A stretch of 64,000 nucleotides of DNA from Terriglobia bacterium (lineage in GTDB: Bacteria; Acidobacteriota; Terriglobia; Terriglobales; Acidobacteriaceae): positions 62,001 to 126,000 of the forward strand of contig JAIQFC010000009.1 of assembly GCA_020073465.1 (NCBI GenBank). Direction: 5' to 3'. The position numbers and the translations under genes are program-made. Below are positions 44,682 through 54,286 of the stretch, piece after piece (positions within the stretch are counted from its first letter, which is position 1; each line of letters starts with the position of its first letter). The notes under the pieces are model-generated. The model searched no databases, was not told where the DNA came from, and saw nothing but the letters and a program-made list of their open reading frames with translations.

Positions 44682-46349
44682 ATGAGTGAACTCAAACTCA
44701 ACTCCACGCTACACCGACGCGGCCAACTCACCGCCATCGCCAACCTCCGCTGGCGGATGTTCGTGAACTCGCTGCGCTCCACGCGCGGCAAGATGGAACT
44801 CGTATCGCGCATCATCGTGTCGTGCGTCTTTGCGCTCGGCGCTCTGGGCGGTGCAACCGGCATGGGATTCGGCGCATTTTATTTCATTTCCCAAGGACAT
44901 CCCGAGTATCTTGTATTTCTGCTATGGCCAGTGCTGACGTTCTGGCAGTTCTTCCCGGTGATGGCGACCGCCTTCACCAACAATCCTGACTCGTCGGACC
45001 TATTACGTTTCCCGCTCACTTACCGCTCGTATTTTCTAATCCGTCTGGCCTATGGATGTTTTGACCCGGCAACGGCCCTCGCGAGTATGTGGCTGCTGGG
45101 GATTTCGCTGGGCATCCTATTCGCAAGCCCGTTGCTGCTGCCTTGGGCCTTTCTAGTGTTGCTCACGTTCGCCGCGTTCAATCTTCTGCTGATGCAGATG
45201 GTGTTCGCCTGGGTTGAGCGCTGGCTGGCACAGCGGCGGACGCGCGAGATCATGGGCATTCTTTTCATCCTGCTCATGCTCAGCTTTCAACTGATCGGCC
45301 CGATGATGGAGCGCTTCGGGGGCAAACGCTCGCGCCCGGAATTCCGGCACTTCGTCGAATATCTGGTGCCGGTGCAGGGGGCGCTACCACCCGGTCTCGC
45401 TGCCGATGCTATTGCCGAAGCCACCCGTGCCCACTTTCTAGTGGGCTTCGGATACTTTGTCCTGCTCTTCGCTATGGCGATGGCCGTGGGGTACCTGCTG
45501 CATCTGCGCTTGTGGAAGCAATTCCGTGGCGAGAACCTCAGCGAAGCAGGTGCGCGCGGCGTGGTCGAGAAAGTGCGATCCCGGCGCCTCGGCTGGAACC
45601 TCCCAGGATTCTCTCAGTCCGTAGCCGCAGTATTCGAAAAGGAAGTGCGCTATCTCGGACGCAGTGGCCCCATGCTGCTCACCTTGGTCATGCCCATTTT
45701 CATGCTGGTGATCTTCCGCCTCGGCCCAATGAGCGCAGCTCGCCAGGGGTCTTTCTTCGCCCGCATGCCCAACATGGCCTTCCCGGCCGCAGGCGGATAC
45801 GCACTCCTGATGCTCACCAACCTCGTCTACAACAACTTCGGCGGGGACGCGGCCGGCATTCAATTCTTCTACGCTTCTCCGGTACGCTTCAACCAGATCG
45901 TGCTGGCAAAAAATCTTACGCATGCCGGCATTCTCGTCTTTGATACCGCACTCGCTTGGATCGCGGTCGCTTATCTGTATGGCAGGCCCTCGGTCGACGT
46001 GACCGCCGCCACGCTGGCCGGGCTGCTTTTTGCGGCGCCGTTGAACTTCACCGTGGGCAACCTGCTCTCGATCTATTCACCAAAGAAGCTGGACTTTGCC
46101 ACGTTTGGACGGCAACGAGCCTCGCAGATGACAGTGCTGGTCAGCCTGGCGGTGCAGATCGTCGTTGTGGGAGTGGGAGTGAGTGCCTTCGTGGTGGCCA
46201 AGCATTACGGCAATTTCTGGATCGCAGCTGCGATCTTCCTGCTACTCGCCGTGATTTCCTTTTCAGCCTACGCCGTGGTGCTCGGCCGGATGGACCGCAT
46301 CGCGCAGGAGCGAAGAGAAACCCTGGTCGCGGAGCTGTGCCGCGCGTAG
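44682..46349 (+). CDS. ABC-2 type permease
   Basis: 555 residues with about twelve hydrophobic segments in two groups (residues 45-200 and 245-545), and a soluble stretch between them (RLWKQFRGENLSEAGARGVVEKVRSRRL). Segment LEFFHPVMATAF-like regions are replaced by WQFFPVMATAFTNNPDSSDLLRFPLTY. This fits membrane components of ABC-2 exporters of the large two-lobe type. Its ATPase partner is the gene at 43334. The cargo could be a lipid, polysaccharide or antimicrobial compound; nothing in the sequence decides. It converges with the two-component system genes. Confidence 0.8.
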   Translation: MSELKLNSTLHRRGQLTAIANLRWRMFVNSLRSTRGKMELVSRIIVSCVFALGALGGATGMGFGAFYFISQGHPEYLVFLLWPVLTFWQFFPVMATAFTNNPDSSDLLRFPLTYRSYFLIRLAYGCFDPATALASMWLLGISLGILFASPLLLPWAFLVLLTFAAFNLLLMQMVFAWVERWLAQRRTREIMGILFILLMLSFQLIGPMMERFGGKRSRPEFRHFVEYLVPVQGALPPGLAADAIAEATRAHFLVGFGYFVLLFAMAMAVGYLLHLRLWKQFRGENLSEAGARGVVEKVRSRRLGWNLPGFSQSVAAVFEKEVRYLGRSGPMLLTLVMPIFMLVIFRLGPMSAARQGSFFARMPNMAFPAAGGYALLMLTNLVYNNFGGDAAGIQFFYASPVRFNQIVLAKNLTHAGILVFDTALAWIAVAYLYGRPSVDVTAATLAGLLFAAPLNFTVGNLLSIYSPKKLDFATFGRQRASQMTVLVSLAVQIVVVGVGVSAFVVAKHYGNFWIAAAIFLLLAVISFSAYAVVLGRMDRIAQERRETLVAELCRA

Positions 46350-46360
46350 AGTCGTCCTCT

Positions 46361-47128
46361 TCACGCTTTCTCAGGATTCGCCAGAAACCGGTAACCCACG
46401 CCCCTCACCGTGAGTAAATGCCGCGGCTCTGCCGGATCGTCCTCAATGTAGCGCCGCAGCCGCACCACGAAATTGTCGATGGCGCGCGTGTCGGTATCCT
46501 CGTGCAGGCCCCAGACCTGTTCGAGGATCTGCTTTCGCGACACCACCCGCCCATCGTTGCGCACCAGGTGCCGAAGCAGTTCGGACTCCATCACCGTCAG
46601 GTGAATGACAGTGCCATTGGTGCGCAGTTCCAGCGCCCCAAAATCAATCGTCTTGCCGGCAAAAGAGAAAGTCCCGAAGTCATCCACATTGCGCGCGTCA
46701 CCCGTAGGCATAGCAGCCTGCTGCCCCTGCTTCTCTGCTTCTCCGACACCGCGCATCCATGTAGTGCGCCGTAATAGTCCTTGCAACCGGGCCAGCAGAA
46801 TCGACAGATCAAAGGGCTTGGGAAGATAGTCATCGGCTCCTGAAGCAAAGCCCTTCAACACATCCTCGGGACGGCCGCGCGCCGTCAGCATGAGCACAGG
46901 AACGTAATTGCGGGCGGCACGCAACTCTGCGACAACACTGAAGCCATCCTTGCCTGGAAGCATGATGTCGAGCACGATCGCGTCAAAGTTCTCTTTGCGC
47001 CCAAGCAGCCGGTCCGTAGCCGTCTCGCCATCGCCGACAACCTCGGCGGAGTAGCCCTCCGCTTCCAGGTTGAAACGCAGTCCCTGCGCCAAGTGAGCTT
47101 CGTCTTCGACGACAAGAATTCGGCTCAT
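46361..47128 (-). CDS. OmpR-family response regulator
   Basis: 255 residues. Receiver domain (residues 1-125) with the phosphoacceptor Asp in VLDIMLPGKDGF, acidic pair VVEDEAH, Thr in LTARG, and Lys in LPKPFD. It is followed by a 35-residue linker (PTGDARNVDDFG) and a winged-helix domain (LTVMESELLRHLVRNDGRVVSRKQILEQVWG and RHLLTVRGVGYRF), typical of OmpR/PhoB regulators. It overlaps the histidine kinase stop by four bases (47125-47128) and should be its partner. Its targets are not evident; the ABC exporter genes lie convergently next door. Confidence 0.95.
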   Translation of the reverse strand: MSRILVVEDEAHLAQGLRFNLEAEGYSAEVVGDGETATDRLLGRKENFDAIVLDIMLPGKDGFSVVAELRAARNYVPVLMLTARGRPEDVLKGFASGADDYLPKPFDLSILLARLQGLLRRTTWMRGVGEAEKQGQQAAMPTGDARNVDDFGTFSFAGKTIDFGALELRTNGTVIHLTVMESELLRHLVRNDGRVVSRKQILEQVWGLHEDTDTRAIDNFVVRLRRYIEDDPAEPRHLLTVRGVGYRFLANPEKA

Positions 47129-48033
47129 GCACCCGACCTCGGCAGTTCGATCGTGACCCTTGTTCCGTGACCTTCGCCTTCGCTCTCGGCAAATACCCGC
47201 CCGCCGTGCTTCTTCGCGATCGCTTTCACGATGAACAGTCCCAGGCCCGTCCCTTTCACATGCGCCAGAGAGCGATGGGGAACACGATAAAACCGTTTGA
47301 AGATACGCTTCATATCATCCGGAGGGATGCCCACACCACGGTCCTGCACGGTGAGAACCACGCGTCTCTCGTCGGGGGTCTCCAGGCGCACACACACATC
47401 GATGCTCTCCCCGGAGTACTTGATCGCATTGTCGATTACGTTGATGACCGCGGTACGCAAGTCCTCCGAGTTGCCCAAAACGCGTACTCCCGCGCCGTTG
47501 GTTGCGGTTTCCTCGTAGCGAAGAGCCGGTGGCTCCAGGTGATGACGCGTGCGAGCCGCATCCATGCACTCGCGAACGACTTGCCGGAAGTCGACTTCCG
47601 ATCGATCCTTGCCCGCCTTCTTGTCACCGGCCCGGCCCGCGCGGAGGACCTGCTCGACCGTCTGTGTGAGCCGGTCGGCATCGCTGAGCATGACACGATA
47701 GAACTCTTGCCTCTGCGTCTCGGGCAGTTCGCGCCGCTGCAATGTCTCAAGATGCAGGCGAATCGACGCCAGCGGTGTCTTCAGTTCATGGGTCACGGCG
47801 TTGATGAAGCTATCGTGCTGCTCGCTGTGCCGGATTTCACGCAGGAGGAACGTCGTGTTTACAATCATGCCCGCGATGATCACCGCGAAGAAAATGATGC
47901 CAAAGAACAGCAGCACGCCTTCGCGCAGGTTGAGAATGATCCAGCCGGTGCCAAGAGCGACCGCCAGCGCCACCAGGCCAATGCCCAGGCAGAGAAAGAA
48001 GACGATCGTTCCGCGGCGGCTCGTGATGCGCAT
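47125..48033 (-). CDS. Sensor histidine kinase, intramembrane-sensing type
   Basis: 302 residues. Two membrane helices (about 9-34 and 40-64) are separated by only about five residues (NLREG), so there is no periplasmic sensor domain. The dimerisation domain carries the phosphorylated His82 in THELKTPLASIR, and the ATPase domain has the N box NVIDNAIKYSG, G1 DRGVGIPPDD, and G2 GTGLGLFIVK. Kinases of this kind usually sense within the membrane or through a partner transporter. It is coupled to the response regulator by an ATGA overlap and is convergent with an ABC exporter, which could be its partner. The link is inference. Confidence 0.92.
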   Translation of the reverse strand: MRITSRRGTIVFFLCLGIGLVALAVALGTGWIILNLREGVLLFFGIIFFAVIIAGMIVNTTFLLREIRHSEQHDSFINAVTHELKTPLASIRLHLETLQRRELPETQRQEFYRVMLSDADRLTQTVEQVLRAGRAGDKKAGKDRSEVDFRQVVRECMDAARTRHHLEPPALRYEETATNGAGVRVLGNSEDLRTAVINVIDNAIKYSGESIDVCVRLETPDERRVVLTVQDRGVGIPPDDMKRIFKRFYRVPHRSLAHVKGTGLGLFIVKAIAKKHGGRVFAESEGEGHGTRVTIELPRSGA

Positions 48034-48107
48034 GGAAGCTCTTCACGCTGATTTTAGCGCGTTCCGCCCAGCCCAGGCGGGAACAGCGCCGGTATGGCGT
48101 TCACCGC

Positions 48108-49892
48108 TCAATGCGGATTTGAATTCGCCAGTTCACCGTAGAACCTCTGCAGCACGTAGAACGCCTGTTTGCGCCGGCCGCCGTCAGAAATTAGGCCCTT
48201 TCGATTGTGAAAATCCTGGATGCCCACGAGGGGACGACGCGGCGAACGAAAGTCCATGAGCAGCCACGGAGACATCCCTGCGAGAGACGGGACCTGCCGC
48301 AGCATGTTGATCTGATGTTCAAAGACTCGTGCCTGGTATTCCTCGGTGAAACGAGTTTGGGCCTCACCATGCTTTCCGTAGACGGCACCCGCCCCGAATT
48401 CACTCACGATCAGCGGCTTCTGGTACGAACTGGTCCAGCGGATTGCATCTGCATCCTCGGGACGGCGCTCGTACCAGCCAACATATTCGTTGAGTCCTAG
48501 AACGTCGAGGTATTGTCCCAAAGGGTCATCCAGCGATCTGGTGTTCGGCCCAGCCGGTTGCGTGTGGTTCATGGCTGAGGTCAGGAGCCGGGTTGAATCC
48601 AGACTCCTCGCGTAGTCAGCCAAGGTTCGTAGGAACTCCGTCCGGGCGGGCACGGGAGGTGTTTCGTTCGACAGTGACCACAGAATGACCGAAGCGCGGT
48701 CATGGTCGCGAGTGATGGTATCGCGCAGCTGCGCCTTCGCATTCTCCAGAGTCGACCGATTCTGCCAGGCGATGTCCCAGTAGACGGGGACTTCCTCCCA
48801 AACCAGCAGCCCCATGCGATCGGCAAGACGTACCATAGCTTCGTTGTGGGGATAGTGCGCGAGCCGGACAAAATTGCAGCCCAGTTCCTTTGCCCATTCC
48901 AGCAACGTCCGATCTTCATCTTCGGAAACAATGCGTCCACCTCGAAAGGGCGCTTCCTCGTGCAGGGAAATTCCCCGCAGAAAAACCGGTTTCCCGTTGA
49001 GAAGGATTTGTGTACCCCGCGTCTCGATGGTGCGAAATCCAATCTGCTCCTCTACAGTCTCCCGTCCGGAGGAAATGACCACTCGGTAGAGCTTTGGCGC
49101 CTCAGGTGACCAGAGTGTCAGCTTCGCCGGGAAACGGAATTCAGCGTGTCCGTTCGCGTCTGTACTGACACTCTTCTTCAAGCCGAGCTCAGGGATTTCG
49201 ATGGAGACAGTCTGCGGCTGGCTGGCGCCGTCAAGCTGAACCCAACCGGCAATCTGGTCTGCGGAACCCTTTGCCAGTTGCAGGAAATAGTCCTGAACAA
49301 AGACGTCGGGCACATCCACCAGGTCAACGCTACGAGTAAGGCCACCGTAGTTCCACCAATCGGTACTCAGAGCCGGCACAGCGTCTGGACGCCGAACATT
49401 ATTCACTTCCACCACGATGTTGTTCTGGCCGTCCCGGACATTGGAAGTGACTTCCAAAACAAAGGGAGTAAACCCGCCCTCGTGCTCGCCAATCTTCTCG
49501 CCGTTCAAATAAACGCGCGCTAAGTAGTTCGCCGCTGCAAAATGCAGGAACGTCCTGACTTGAGCCCGTTTGTGATAGGAAAAGTACCTCTGATACCAGA
49601 CCGGCCCTTCGTAGAACAACAGTGTGTTCCGCTGCGTATTCCAGTCGCCGGGTACTTTCAGGGTGCCGGAGGTATCGAAGTCATACTCAACCAGGTCACT
49701 CGCGTCTTTGGGCTTGCGGTTCTCGTAGAAGCGCGCTCCCACGCCGGTCTCATAGGGGTCGACGATCGCATTCCAGTTCCCGTCGAGGTTAATCCGAGCA
49801 CGTCCTGGAACATTCGCAATCAGGTTGGAAGGCGCTGGCTGCGCGAAGGCAAGAGCCGTGGAGAACAACAAGAGAGCGATTGTGGATCGCAT
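48108..49892 (-). CDS. Secreted glycoside hydrolase family 2 enzyme (beta-glucuronidase-like)
   Basis: 594 residues from ATG 49892 (a few codons less than the longest frame). A signal peptide (MRSTIALLLFSTALAFAQ) is followed by the sugar-binding jelly-roll domain (NTLLFYEGPVWYQRYF, NYLARVYLNGEKIGEHEGGF), an immunoglobulin-like domain (residues 225-315), and the TIM barrel with the acid/base Glu in ILWSLSNETP and the nucleophile Glu in PLIVSEFGAGA. It should remove terminal sugars, glucuronic acid or galactose, from glycans outside the cytoplasm. GH2 members differ in specificity and this cannot be read from the sequence. The desaturase gene upstream ends with its own terminator. Confidence 0.9.
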   Translation of the reverse strand: MRSTIALLLFSTALAFAQPAPSNLIANVPGRARINLDGNWNAIVDPYETGVGARFYENRKPKDASDLVEYDFDTSGTLKVPGDWNTQRNTLLFYEGPVWYQRYFSYHKRAQVRTFLHFAAANYLARVYLNGEKIGEHEGGFTPFVLEVTSNVRDGQNNIVVEVNNVRRPDAVPALSTDWWNYGGLTRSVDLVDVPDVFVQDYFLQLAKGSADQIAGWVQLDGASQPQTVSIEIPELGLKKSVSTDANGHAEFRFPAKLTLWSPEAPKLYRVVISSGRETVEEQIGFRTIETRGTQILLNGKPVFLRGISLHEEAPFRGGRIVSEDEDRTLLEWAKELGCNFVRLAHYPHNEAMVRLADRMGLLVWEEVPVYWDIAWQNRSTLENAKAQLRDTITRDHDRASVILWSLSNETPPVPARTEFLRTLADYARSLDSTRLLTSAMNHTQPAGPNTRSLDDPLGQYLDVLGLNEYVGWYERRPEDADAIRWTSSYQKPLIVSEFGAGAVYGKHGEAQTRFTEEYQARVFEHQINMLRQVPSLAGMSPWLLMDFRSPRRPLVGIQDFHNRKGLISDGGRRKQAFYVLQRFYGELANSNPH

Positions 49893-49980
49893 GGGGATTG
49901 GCACCTAACATTCACTTCGGACACTCACTGGCCTCGACTCCGACGGCCGAGGGCAATTCTCTTACATCTCCCGCTGAAAA

Positions 49981-50011
49981 TACAAAAGCCCCGATCAGCC
50001 GTGATCGGGGC
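49981..50011 (-). terminator. Rho-independent terminator of the desaturase gene
   Basis: On the minus strand GCCCCGATCA pairs with TGATCGGGGC around a four-base loop and is followed by TTTTGTA. It lies 26 bases after the desaturase stop and separates it from the GH2 gene. Confidence 0.92.
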
Positions 50012-50036
50012 CAAACCATTCGGACGCGGTGTCGAG

Positions 50037-50957
50037 CTAGTCGCCGGCGGCCGACGCTTCTTGCAGAGGAGCTGTAATCAGGTTCCCGTTGGGCGTCGCG
50101 ACCAATCCCTTCTCGATCTCCGCCAACTTCACGCGCTTGATATCCCAGGCCAGTCCAAGCTGCTTCAGCGCCCAGATGCCATACCAGTTCATGTCAACTT
50201 CATACCACCGGAAACCGTGCTGCGCCGCCGTCGGATGCGCGTGGTGGTTGTTGTGCCAGCCCTCGCCGAATGTCAGCAGAGCTACCCACCAGCTGTTGGT
50301 GGAAAGATCGCGAGTCGCGAAGCGGCGCGTGCCCCACGAGTGCGTGGCCGAGTTCACCAGCCAGGTCGCATGCAGGCCAACCACGGTGCGCAGGAAAATT
50401 CCCCACATCAGAAAAGGCAGCCCACCGACAGCAAACAGGATGGCGCCCAGCACGATCATCGGAACGTAGTGATATTTCGTGATCCAAACGTGGAATTTAT
50501 CTTTGGCGAGGTCGGGGACGTAACGGGCCAGCGTGGTCGTGTCATGGTGCATCGACTTGCCCATCAGGATCCAGCCCATGTGCGCCCACCACTTGCCGTC
50601 AATGGGCGAATGCGGATCGCCGTCCTGGTCCGAGAACTGATGATGGATGCGGTGCGTAGCGACCCAGAAAATCGGCCCGCCTTCGAGCGCCAGAGTGGCG
50701 CAAACCGTCAGGAAGTACTCCACCCACTTCGGAGTCTTGTAGCCACGATGCGTCAGCAGGCGGTGATAGCTCATGCCGATGCCCAGGCTGCCCGAGACCC
50801 ACCACAAGAACATGGCGACGAAGAAAGCCTTCCACGTAAAGAAGAACAGCGCCGCCACGGCTCCGACGTGAAACGCAGCCATGAACATCGCTGTTATCCA
50901 GTTGACTTCATCTTTTGCCGCTTGCGGTTTCTCCAGATCTTGCAGTTCCATTTCCAA
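50037..50957 (-). CDS. Acyl (fatty acid) desaturase, Delta-9 type
   Basis: 306 residues with four membrane segments and the three His boxes of membrane desaturases: HRLLTHRGY (first), HRIHHQFSD (second) and [10 protein letters not shown] (third). These bind the di-iron centre that inserts a double bond into acyl-CoA or acyl chains and so sets membrane fluidity. The layout is that of the stearoyl-CoA desaturase branch rather than DesA of the bacterial lipid type. It needs oxygen and an electron donor; the ferredoxin in this window is not linked in position. The ATG at 50957 has AAGGAAAT-like bases ahead on the minus strand. Confidence 0.93.
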   Translation of the reverse strand: MEMELQDLEKPQAAKDEVNWITAMFMAAFHVGAVAALFFFTWKAFFVAMFLWWVSGSLGIGMSYHRLLTHRGYKTPKWVEYFLTVCATLALEGGPIFWVATHRIHHQFSDQDGDPHSPIDGKWWAHMGWILMGKSMHHDTTTLARYVPDLAKDKFHVWITKYHYVPMIVLGAILFAVGGLPFLMWGIFLRTVVGLHATWLVNSATHSWGTRRFATRDLSTNSWWVALLTFGEGWHNNHHAHPTAAQHGFRWYEVDMNWYGIWALKQLGLAWDIKRVKLAEIEKGLVATPNGNLITAPLQEASAAGD

Positions 50958-51203
50958 GAAAGGCCCTCAGTCCGTGGGTTTTTAGTTGCGATGACCCTCG
51001 GCTAAGCTATCAAGAGAAGGACGGCAGTGACTGTAATACTTGTGTAATAGCGGCTTTTCGGTCATTACGAGGGTAATAGAACCGGAACCAGCTAACGGGA
51101 TTTTCCAGATGGTCCGGCATTTCCCGACAACCTTTTTGAATCTCGAACAGACAGCCGACGATCAGAAGATAAGTGCTGACCCCGCACTACACTGGAACCT
51201 CTT

Positions 51204-52184
51204 ATGACGCCACAATCTCTGACGATGTCCCTACCCACAACTGACGAGATCCGGGAGGCGACGGAACTCGTGTATTCGGTAATGCCTCCCACTCCCCAGA
51301 TTGTGTGGCCTCTGCTGTGCGAGAGACTGGGCACCGAAGTATGGGTCAAACACGAGAACCACACCCCGATCGGCACTTTCAAGGCACGCACGGCGGTGGT
51401 CTATGCCGCGGAACTGTTTCGCGGGACAACCGGCATCACCGGACTGGTCACCGCAACTCGCGGCAATCACGGCCAGTCGGTCGCGCTGGCTGCGCGCCGG
51501 TTCAAGGTTCCGGCGCATGTCGTCGTGCCGCACGGCAACAGCCGGGAGAAGAATGCAGCCATGCGGGCGCAGGGAGCGCACCTCGTCGAATTCGGCAGTG
51601 ACTACCAGGAGGCCAAGGAGCATTCGCAGAAGCTTGCCCAGGAGCACGGCTGGCACTTTGTTCCGGGGTATCATCGCGACATCGTCAAGGGAGTGGCAAC
51701 GTACTGGCTCGAGTTCTTCTCCGCCGTCGCCAATCTGGACGTGGTCTACGTGCCGATTGGCCAGGGCTCGGGAATCTGTGCCTGTTCCGCGGTTCGCAAT
51801 GGAATGAACCTGAAGACGAAGATCGTAGGCGCGGTAGCCCAGGGCGCGCCCGCATACGCGCTCTCATTTGAGGCTGGCCGTAAGATCGCAGCTCCGGTCA
51901 CAACAATTCTTGGCGACGGAATGGCTTGCCGCGTGCCCGATGATGAATCGCTGGCGGTGATTCTGCAAAACGTCAACCACATCGTGCAGGTCAGCGAAGA
52001 GGAGATTCGCCAGGCCATGAAGATCTACTTCACCGACACCCACAATGCTGTTGAAGGCGCAGGTGCGGCCGGACTTGCGGCCGCGCTGAAAGAGAAGCAG
52101 GCGCTGATTGGCAAGCGCGTAGGACTCGTGATCAGCGGAGGAAACGTAGACCACGATGTTTTCGCGAAAGTCTTGCAGGACTGA
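51204..52184 (+). CDS. Threonine/serine dehydratase-like PLP enzyme
   Basis: 326 residues, fold-type II PLP enzyme. ENHTPIGTFKARTAV carries the Schiff-base Lys, ATRGNHGQSVA binds the carboxylate, and VYVPIGQGSG forms the phosphate-binding glycine loop (GQGSG where many have GGGGL). It probably deaminates threonine or serine to the oxo acid, as a short biodegradative-type enzyme without the C-terminal ACT-like regulatory domain. Other substrates, including hydroxyaspartate or diaminopropionate, are possible. The start could also be ATG 51225. Ribosome sites are weak for both. It converges with the dehydrogenase gene downstream. Confidence 0.88.
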   Translation: MTPQSLTMSLPTTDEIREATELVYSVMPPTPQIVWPLLCERLGTEVWVKHENHTPIGTFKARTAVVYAAELFRGTTGITGLVTATRGNHGQSVALAARRFKVPAHVVVPHGNSREKNAAMRAQGAHLVEFGSDYQEAKEHSQKLAQEHGWHFVPGYHRDIVKGVATYWLEFFSAVANLDVVYVPIGQGSGICACSAVRNGMNLKTKIVGAVAQGAPAYALSFEAGRKIAAPVTTILGDGMACRVPDDESLAVILQNVNHIVQVSEEEIRQAMKIYFTDTHNAVEGAGAAGLAAALKEKQALIGKRVGLVISGGNVDHDVFAKVLQD

Positions 52185-52207
52185 GAAGCGCACGTTTCCC
52201 GCAGCGG

Positions 52208-53092
52208 CTACGCGGCGACCTTGCCCTTCACCTGCACTCCAGCCCACTTCTCCAGGAGCGTCAATGTGGCGGCATAGTCCAGGTCGCGGTGGCCGTCTTC
52301 GGTGGCCATCTCGTAGATCTCTTCCACAGTCTCGAGGCCGGGCAATTTCACTCGTGCTTCCTTCGCCGCTTCCAGCGCAAGGCGGATGTCCTTGTGCATC
52401 AACCGTAGCGGAAAATTCGGCGTGAAGTCGCGATTCAGGATAAACGGTGCCTTGTACTCAACGACGCCCGATTTCACCATCGTGGCTCCGATCAGTTCCA
52501 TCAACTGCCCGGAATCCACGCCAAGTTTTGTAGCCAGCGTGAGCGCCTCAGCAAACCCCTCAAAGATCAGGGCAATCTGCAGATTCATAGCAAGCTTGGT
52601 GGCCTGCCCCTTACTCGTCTCGCCCATGCGGAAAATCTTCTTTCCCATCGCTGCGAAAAGGGGTTTAAGCCGCTCAATCTGAGACTCCGCGCCGCCCACG
52701 ATGAACACCAGCGTCCCATCCCGCGCCCCGATCTTCGATCCGGTCATGGGAGCATCCACCCACGCCACGCCCTTGGCGGCAACTCGCTCGGCAAATTTCA
52801 ACGTCGCCGCCGGAGAAATGGTGCTCGAGTCCGCGATGATCATGCCTTCCGCCAGGGACTGCTCGACACCGTCCTGCCCGAAGACCACGCCCTCCACCGC
52901 ATCGGTGTCGGACACGCACATCCATACCACCTCCGCCCCCTGGGCTGCTGCCGCTGGAGTCGGAGCGATGCTCGCGCCTTCCACCACCTTGCCAGGTGTG
53001 CGGTTCCACACCGTAACTTCATGTCCTGCCTTGGCAAGATTCGTCGCCATAGCATGCCCCATGATTCCCAATCCTATGAAAGCAACTCGCAT
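52208..53092 (-). CDS. NAD(P)-dependent beta-hydroxyacid dehydrogenase
   Basis: 294 residues. The Rossmann signature MRVAFIGLGIMGHAMATNLAKAGHEVTVWNR begins the protein, DAPMTGSKIGARDGTLVFIVGG is the substrate loop, and the catalytic Lys sits in GQATKLAMNLQIA. This is the 3-hydroxyisobutyrate dehydrogenase/glyoxylate reductase superfamily; the GSKIGARDGTL variant is typical of the GLYR (succinate semialdehyde/glyoxylate reductase) branch. A GAGG stands six bases before the ATG at 53092. The xylanase gene on the same strand ends 82 bases upstream. Confidence 0.92.
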   Translation of the reverse strand: MRVAFIGLGIMGHAMATNLAKAGHEVTVWNRTPGKVVEGASIAPTPAAAAQGAEVVWMCVSDTDAVEGVVFGQDGVEQSLAEGMIIADSSTISPAATLKFAERVAAKGVAWVDAPMTGSKIGARDGTLVFIVGGAESQIERLKPLFAAMGKKIFRMGETSKGQATKLAMNLQIALIFEGFAEALTLATKLGVDSGQLMELIGATMVKSGVVEYKAPFILNRDFTPNFPLRLMHKDIRLALEAAKEARVKLPGLETVEEIYEMATEDGHRDLDYAATLTLLEKWAGVQVKGKVAA

Positions 53093-53173
53093 CGTGAACC
53101 TCTTCTCTCTCTCGCTTCCTCTTTACCAATACTCTTTGATGGACCGCTCACCGCGAACAGGCAGCGTCGCCCG

Positions 53174-54247
53174 TCATCCGCGACGGTTGCCAAAGGCGCG
53201 CAGCATCGCTTCCACCACCGGCTTGGGCCGCATCTCTTCGTCAAACGGCAACGGACGCACGTGCTTTCCATCGCTGCGCGACTGCCTTTCCTGCAGCCAG
53301 CTGTCGCCATCGTACAGTCCCCACGTGAGAACGGCCTCCACCGCCCGGTTCTCCAGCACCGCATTCAGGTAGCGCAAGTATGTTTCGGCTACTGCGCGAT
53401 CCCGAGCCGAGATATCTCCCGGAAGATCTTTGTCCCGCACGTCAAGCTCAGTAACAAAAATCTTCAGTCCCATCTGCTCCACCTCGCGCAGGAAGCCCCG
53501 CAACTTGGTACCGTGCCACTGCGGGCCGATGTGTGATTGAATTCCTAGCGCTCCAATGGGCGTGTCTTTCTTCTTGAGTTGCTCCAGCAACCGCAGGATC
53601 GCACGCCGCTTGACGTCATGGTCCGGCGCATCCCCTTCGATGCCAAAGTCGTTGTAAGTGAGAATGGCTTTCGGATCAGCCTCCGCAGCCGTGCGAAACG
53701 CCAATTCGATGTATCCGGAATCGAGGTGCTCCACCCACGGCGTCCGCCGGAACAAATCCTGACGATCGGAATTGGGATCAATCGCCTCGTTAACCACATC
53801 CCAGGAATGCATCTGCCCCGCATAGCGTGAAACCAGCTTGCGGACATGTTCCACAAGCACCTTTTCCGCCTGATCCCGGGGGACGTCCCGCACCCAGTCC
53901 GGCGTGGCATTGCCATAGATCAGCGTATGTCCGCGCACCTGAATCCGCTTCGAACGTGCGAAGTCGAGAACCCTGTCCGGCGCTGACAAGTCGAAATGCC
54001 CGCGGTCGGGTTGCGTCTTCCTCATGTACACGGTCGCGGCAATGATCGACGTTTGCTCCTCGTACAGATCGAGCAGCCGCGGCTTGTTGAAGTCCTGCGG
54101 AAACAGCGGAGACCCATACAGAAGCCCCGCTTGTGCCGCCGCTGCCTTCAGGCTCTCGCCGCCCCGGGCCCGGAGCATCGACGCCCCGAAGGTGGATGCG
54201 ACGGAGGCCACGGCGCACGATTTCACGAACGCACGTCGGTTCATCAT
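53174..54247 (-). CDS. Secreted endo-1,4-beta-xylanase, glycoside hydrolase family 10
   Basis: 357 residues from ATG 54247 (or the adjoining ATG at 54244). A Tat-type signal (MNRRAFVKSCAVASVAST) leads to a GH10 barrel: RGHTLIYGNATPDWV, the acid/base Glu in WDVVNEAI, and the nucleophile Glu in IFVTELDVRD. It cuts the xylan backbone at the cell surface. The longest frame (to 54472) would include 75 unconserved residues and overlaps the divergent gene. No ribosome site precedes the ATG; a promoter-like pair ends nine bases upstream of it, so the transcript may have almost no leader. Divergent from the BNR-repeat gene. Confidence 0.92.
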   Translation of the reverse strand: MMNRRAFVKSCAVASVASTFGASMLRARGGESLKAAAAQAGLLYGSPLFPQDFNKPRLLDLYEEQTSIIAATVYMRKTQPDRGHFDLSAPDRVLDFARSKRIQVRGHTLIYGNATPDWVRDVPRDQAEKVLVEHVRKLVSRYAGQMHSWDVVNEAIDPNSDRQDLFRRTPWVEHLDSGYIELAFRTAAEADPKAILTYNDFGIEGDAPDHDVKRRAILRLLEQLKKKDTPIGALGIQSHIGPQWHGTKLRGFLREVEQMGLKIFVTELDVRDKDLPGDISARDRAVAETYLRYLNAVLENRAVEAVLTWGLYDGDSWLQERQSRSDGKHVRPLPFDEEMRPKPVVEAMLRAFGNRRG

Positions 54248-54256
54248 CGTTTGGAA

Positions 54257-54286
54257 ATTAGATATGACAAACGCGACCGAGGTCAA
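54257..54286 (-). promoter_or_regulatory. Promoter of the GH10 xylanase gene, leaderless candidate
   Basis: On the minus strand TTGACC (54281-54286), an 18-base spacer, and TCTAAT (54257-54262), each matching five of six consensus bases. The -10 element ends nine bases before the ATG, so transcription should begin within a base or two of the start codon. No ribosome site is present, which agrees with leaderless expression. Confidence 0.6.
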
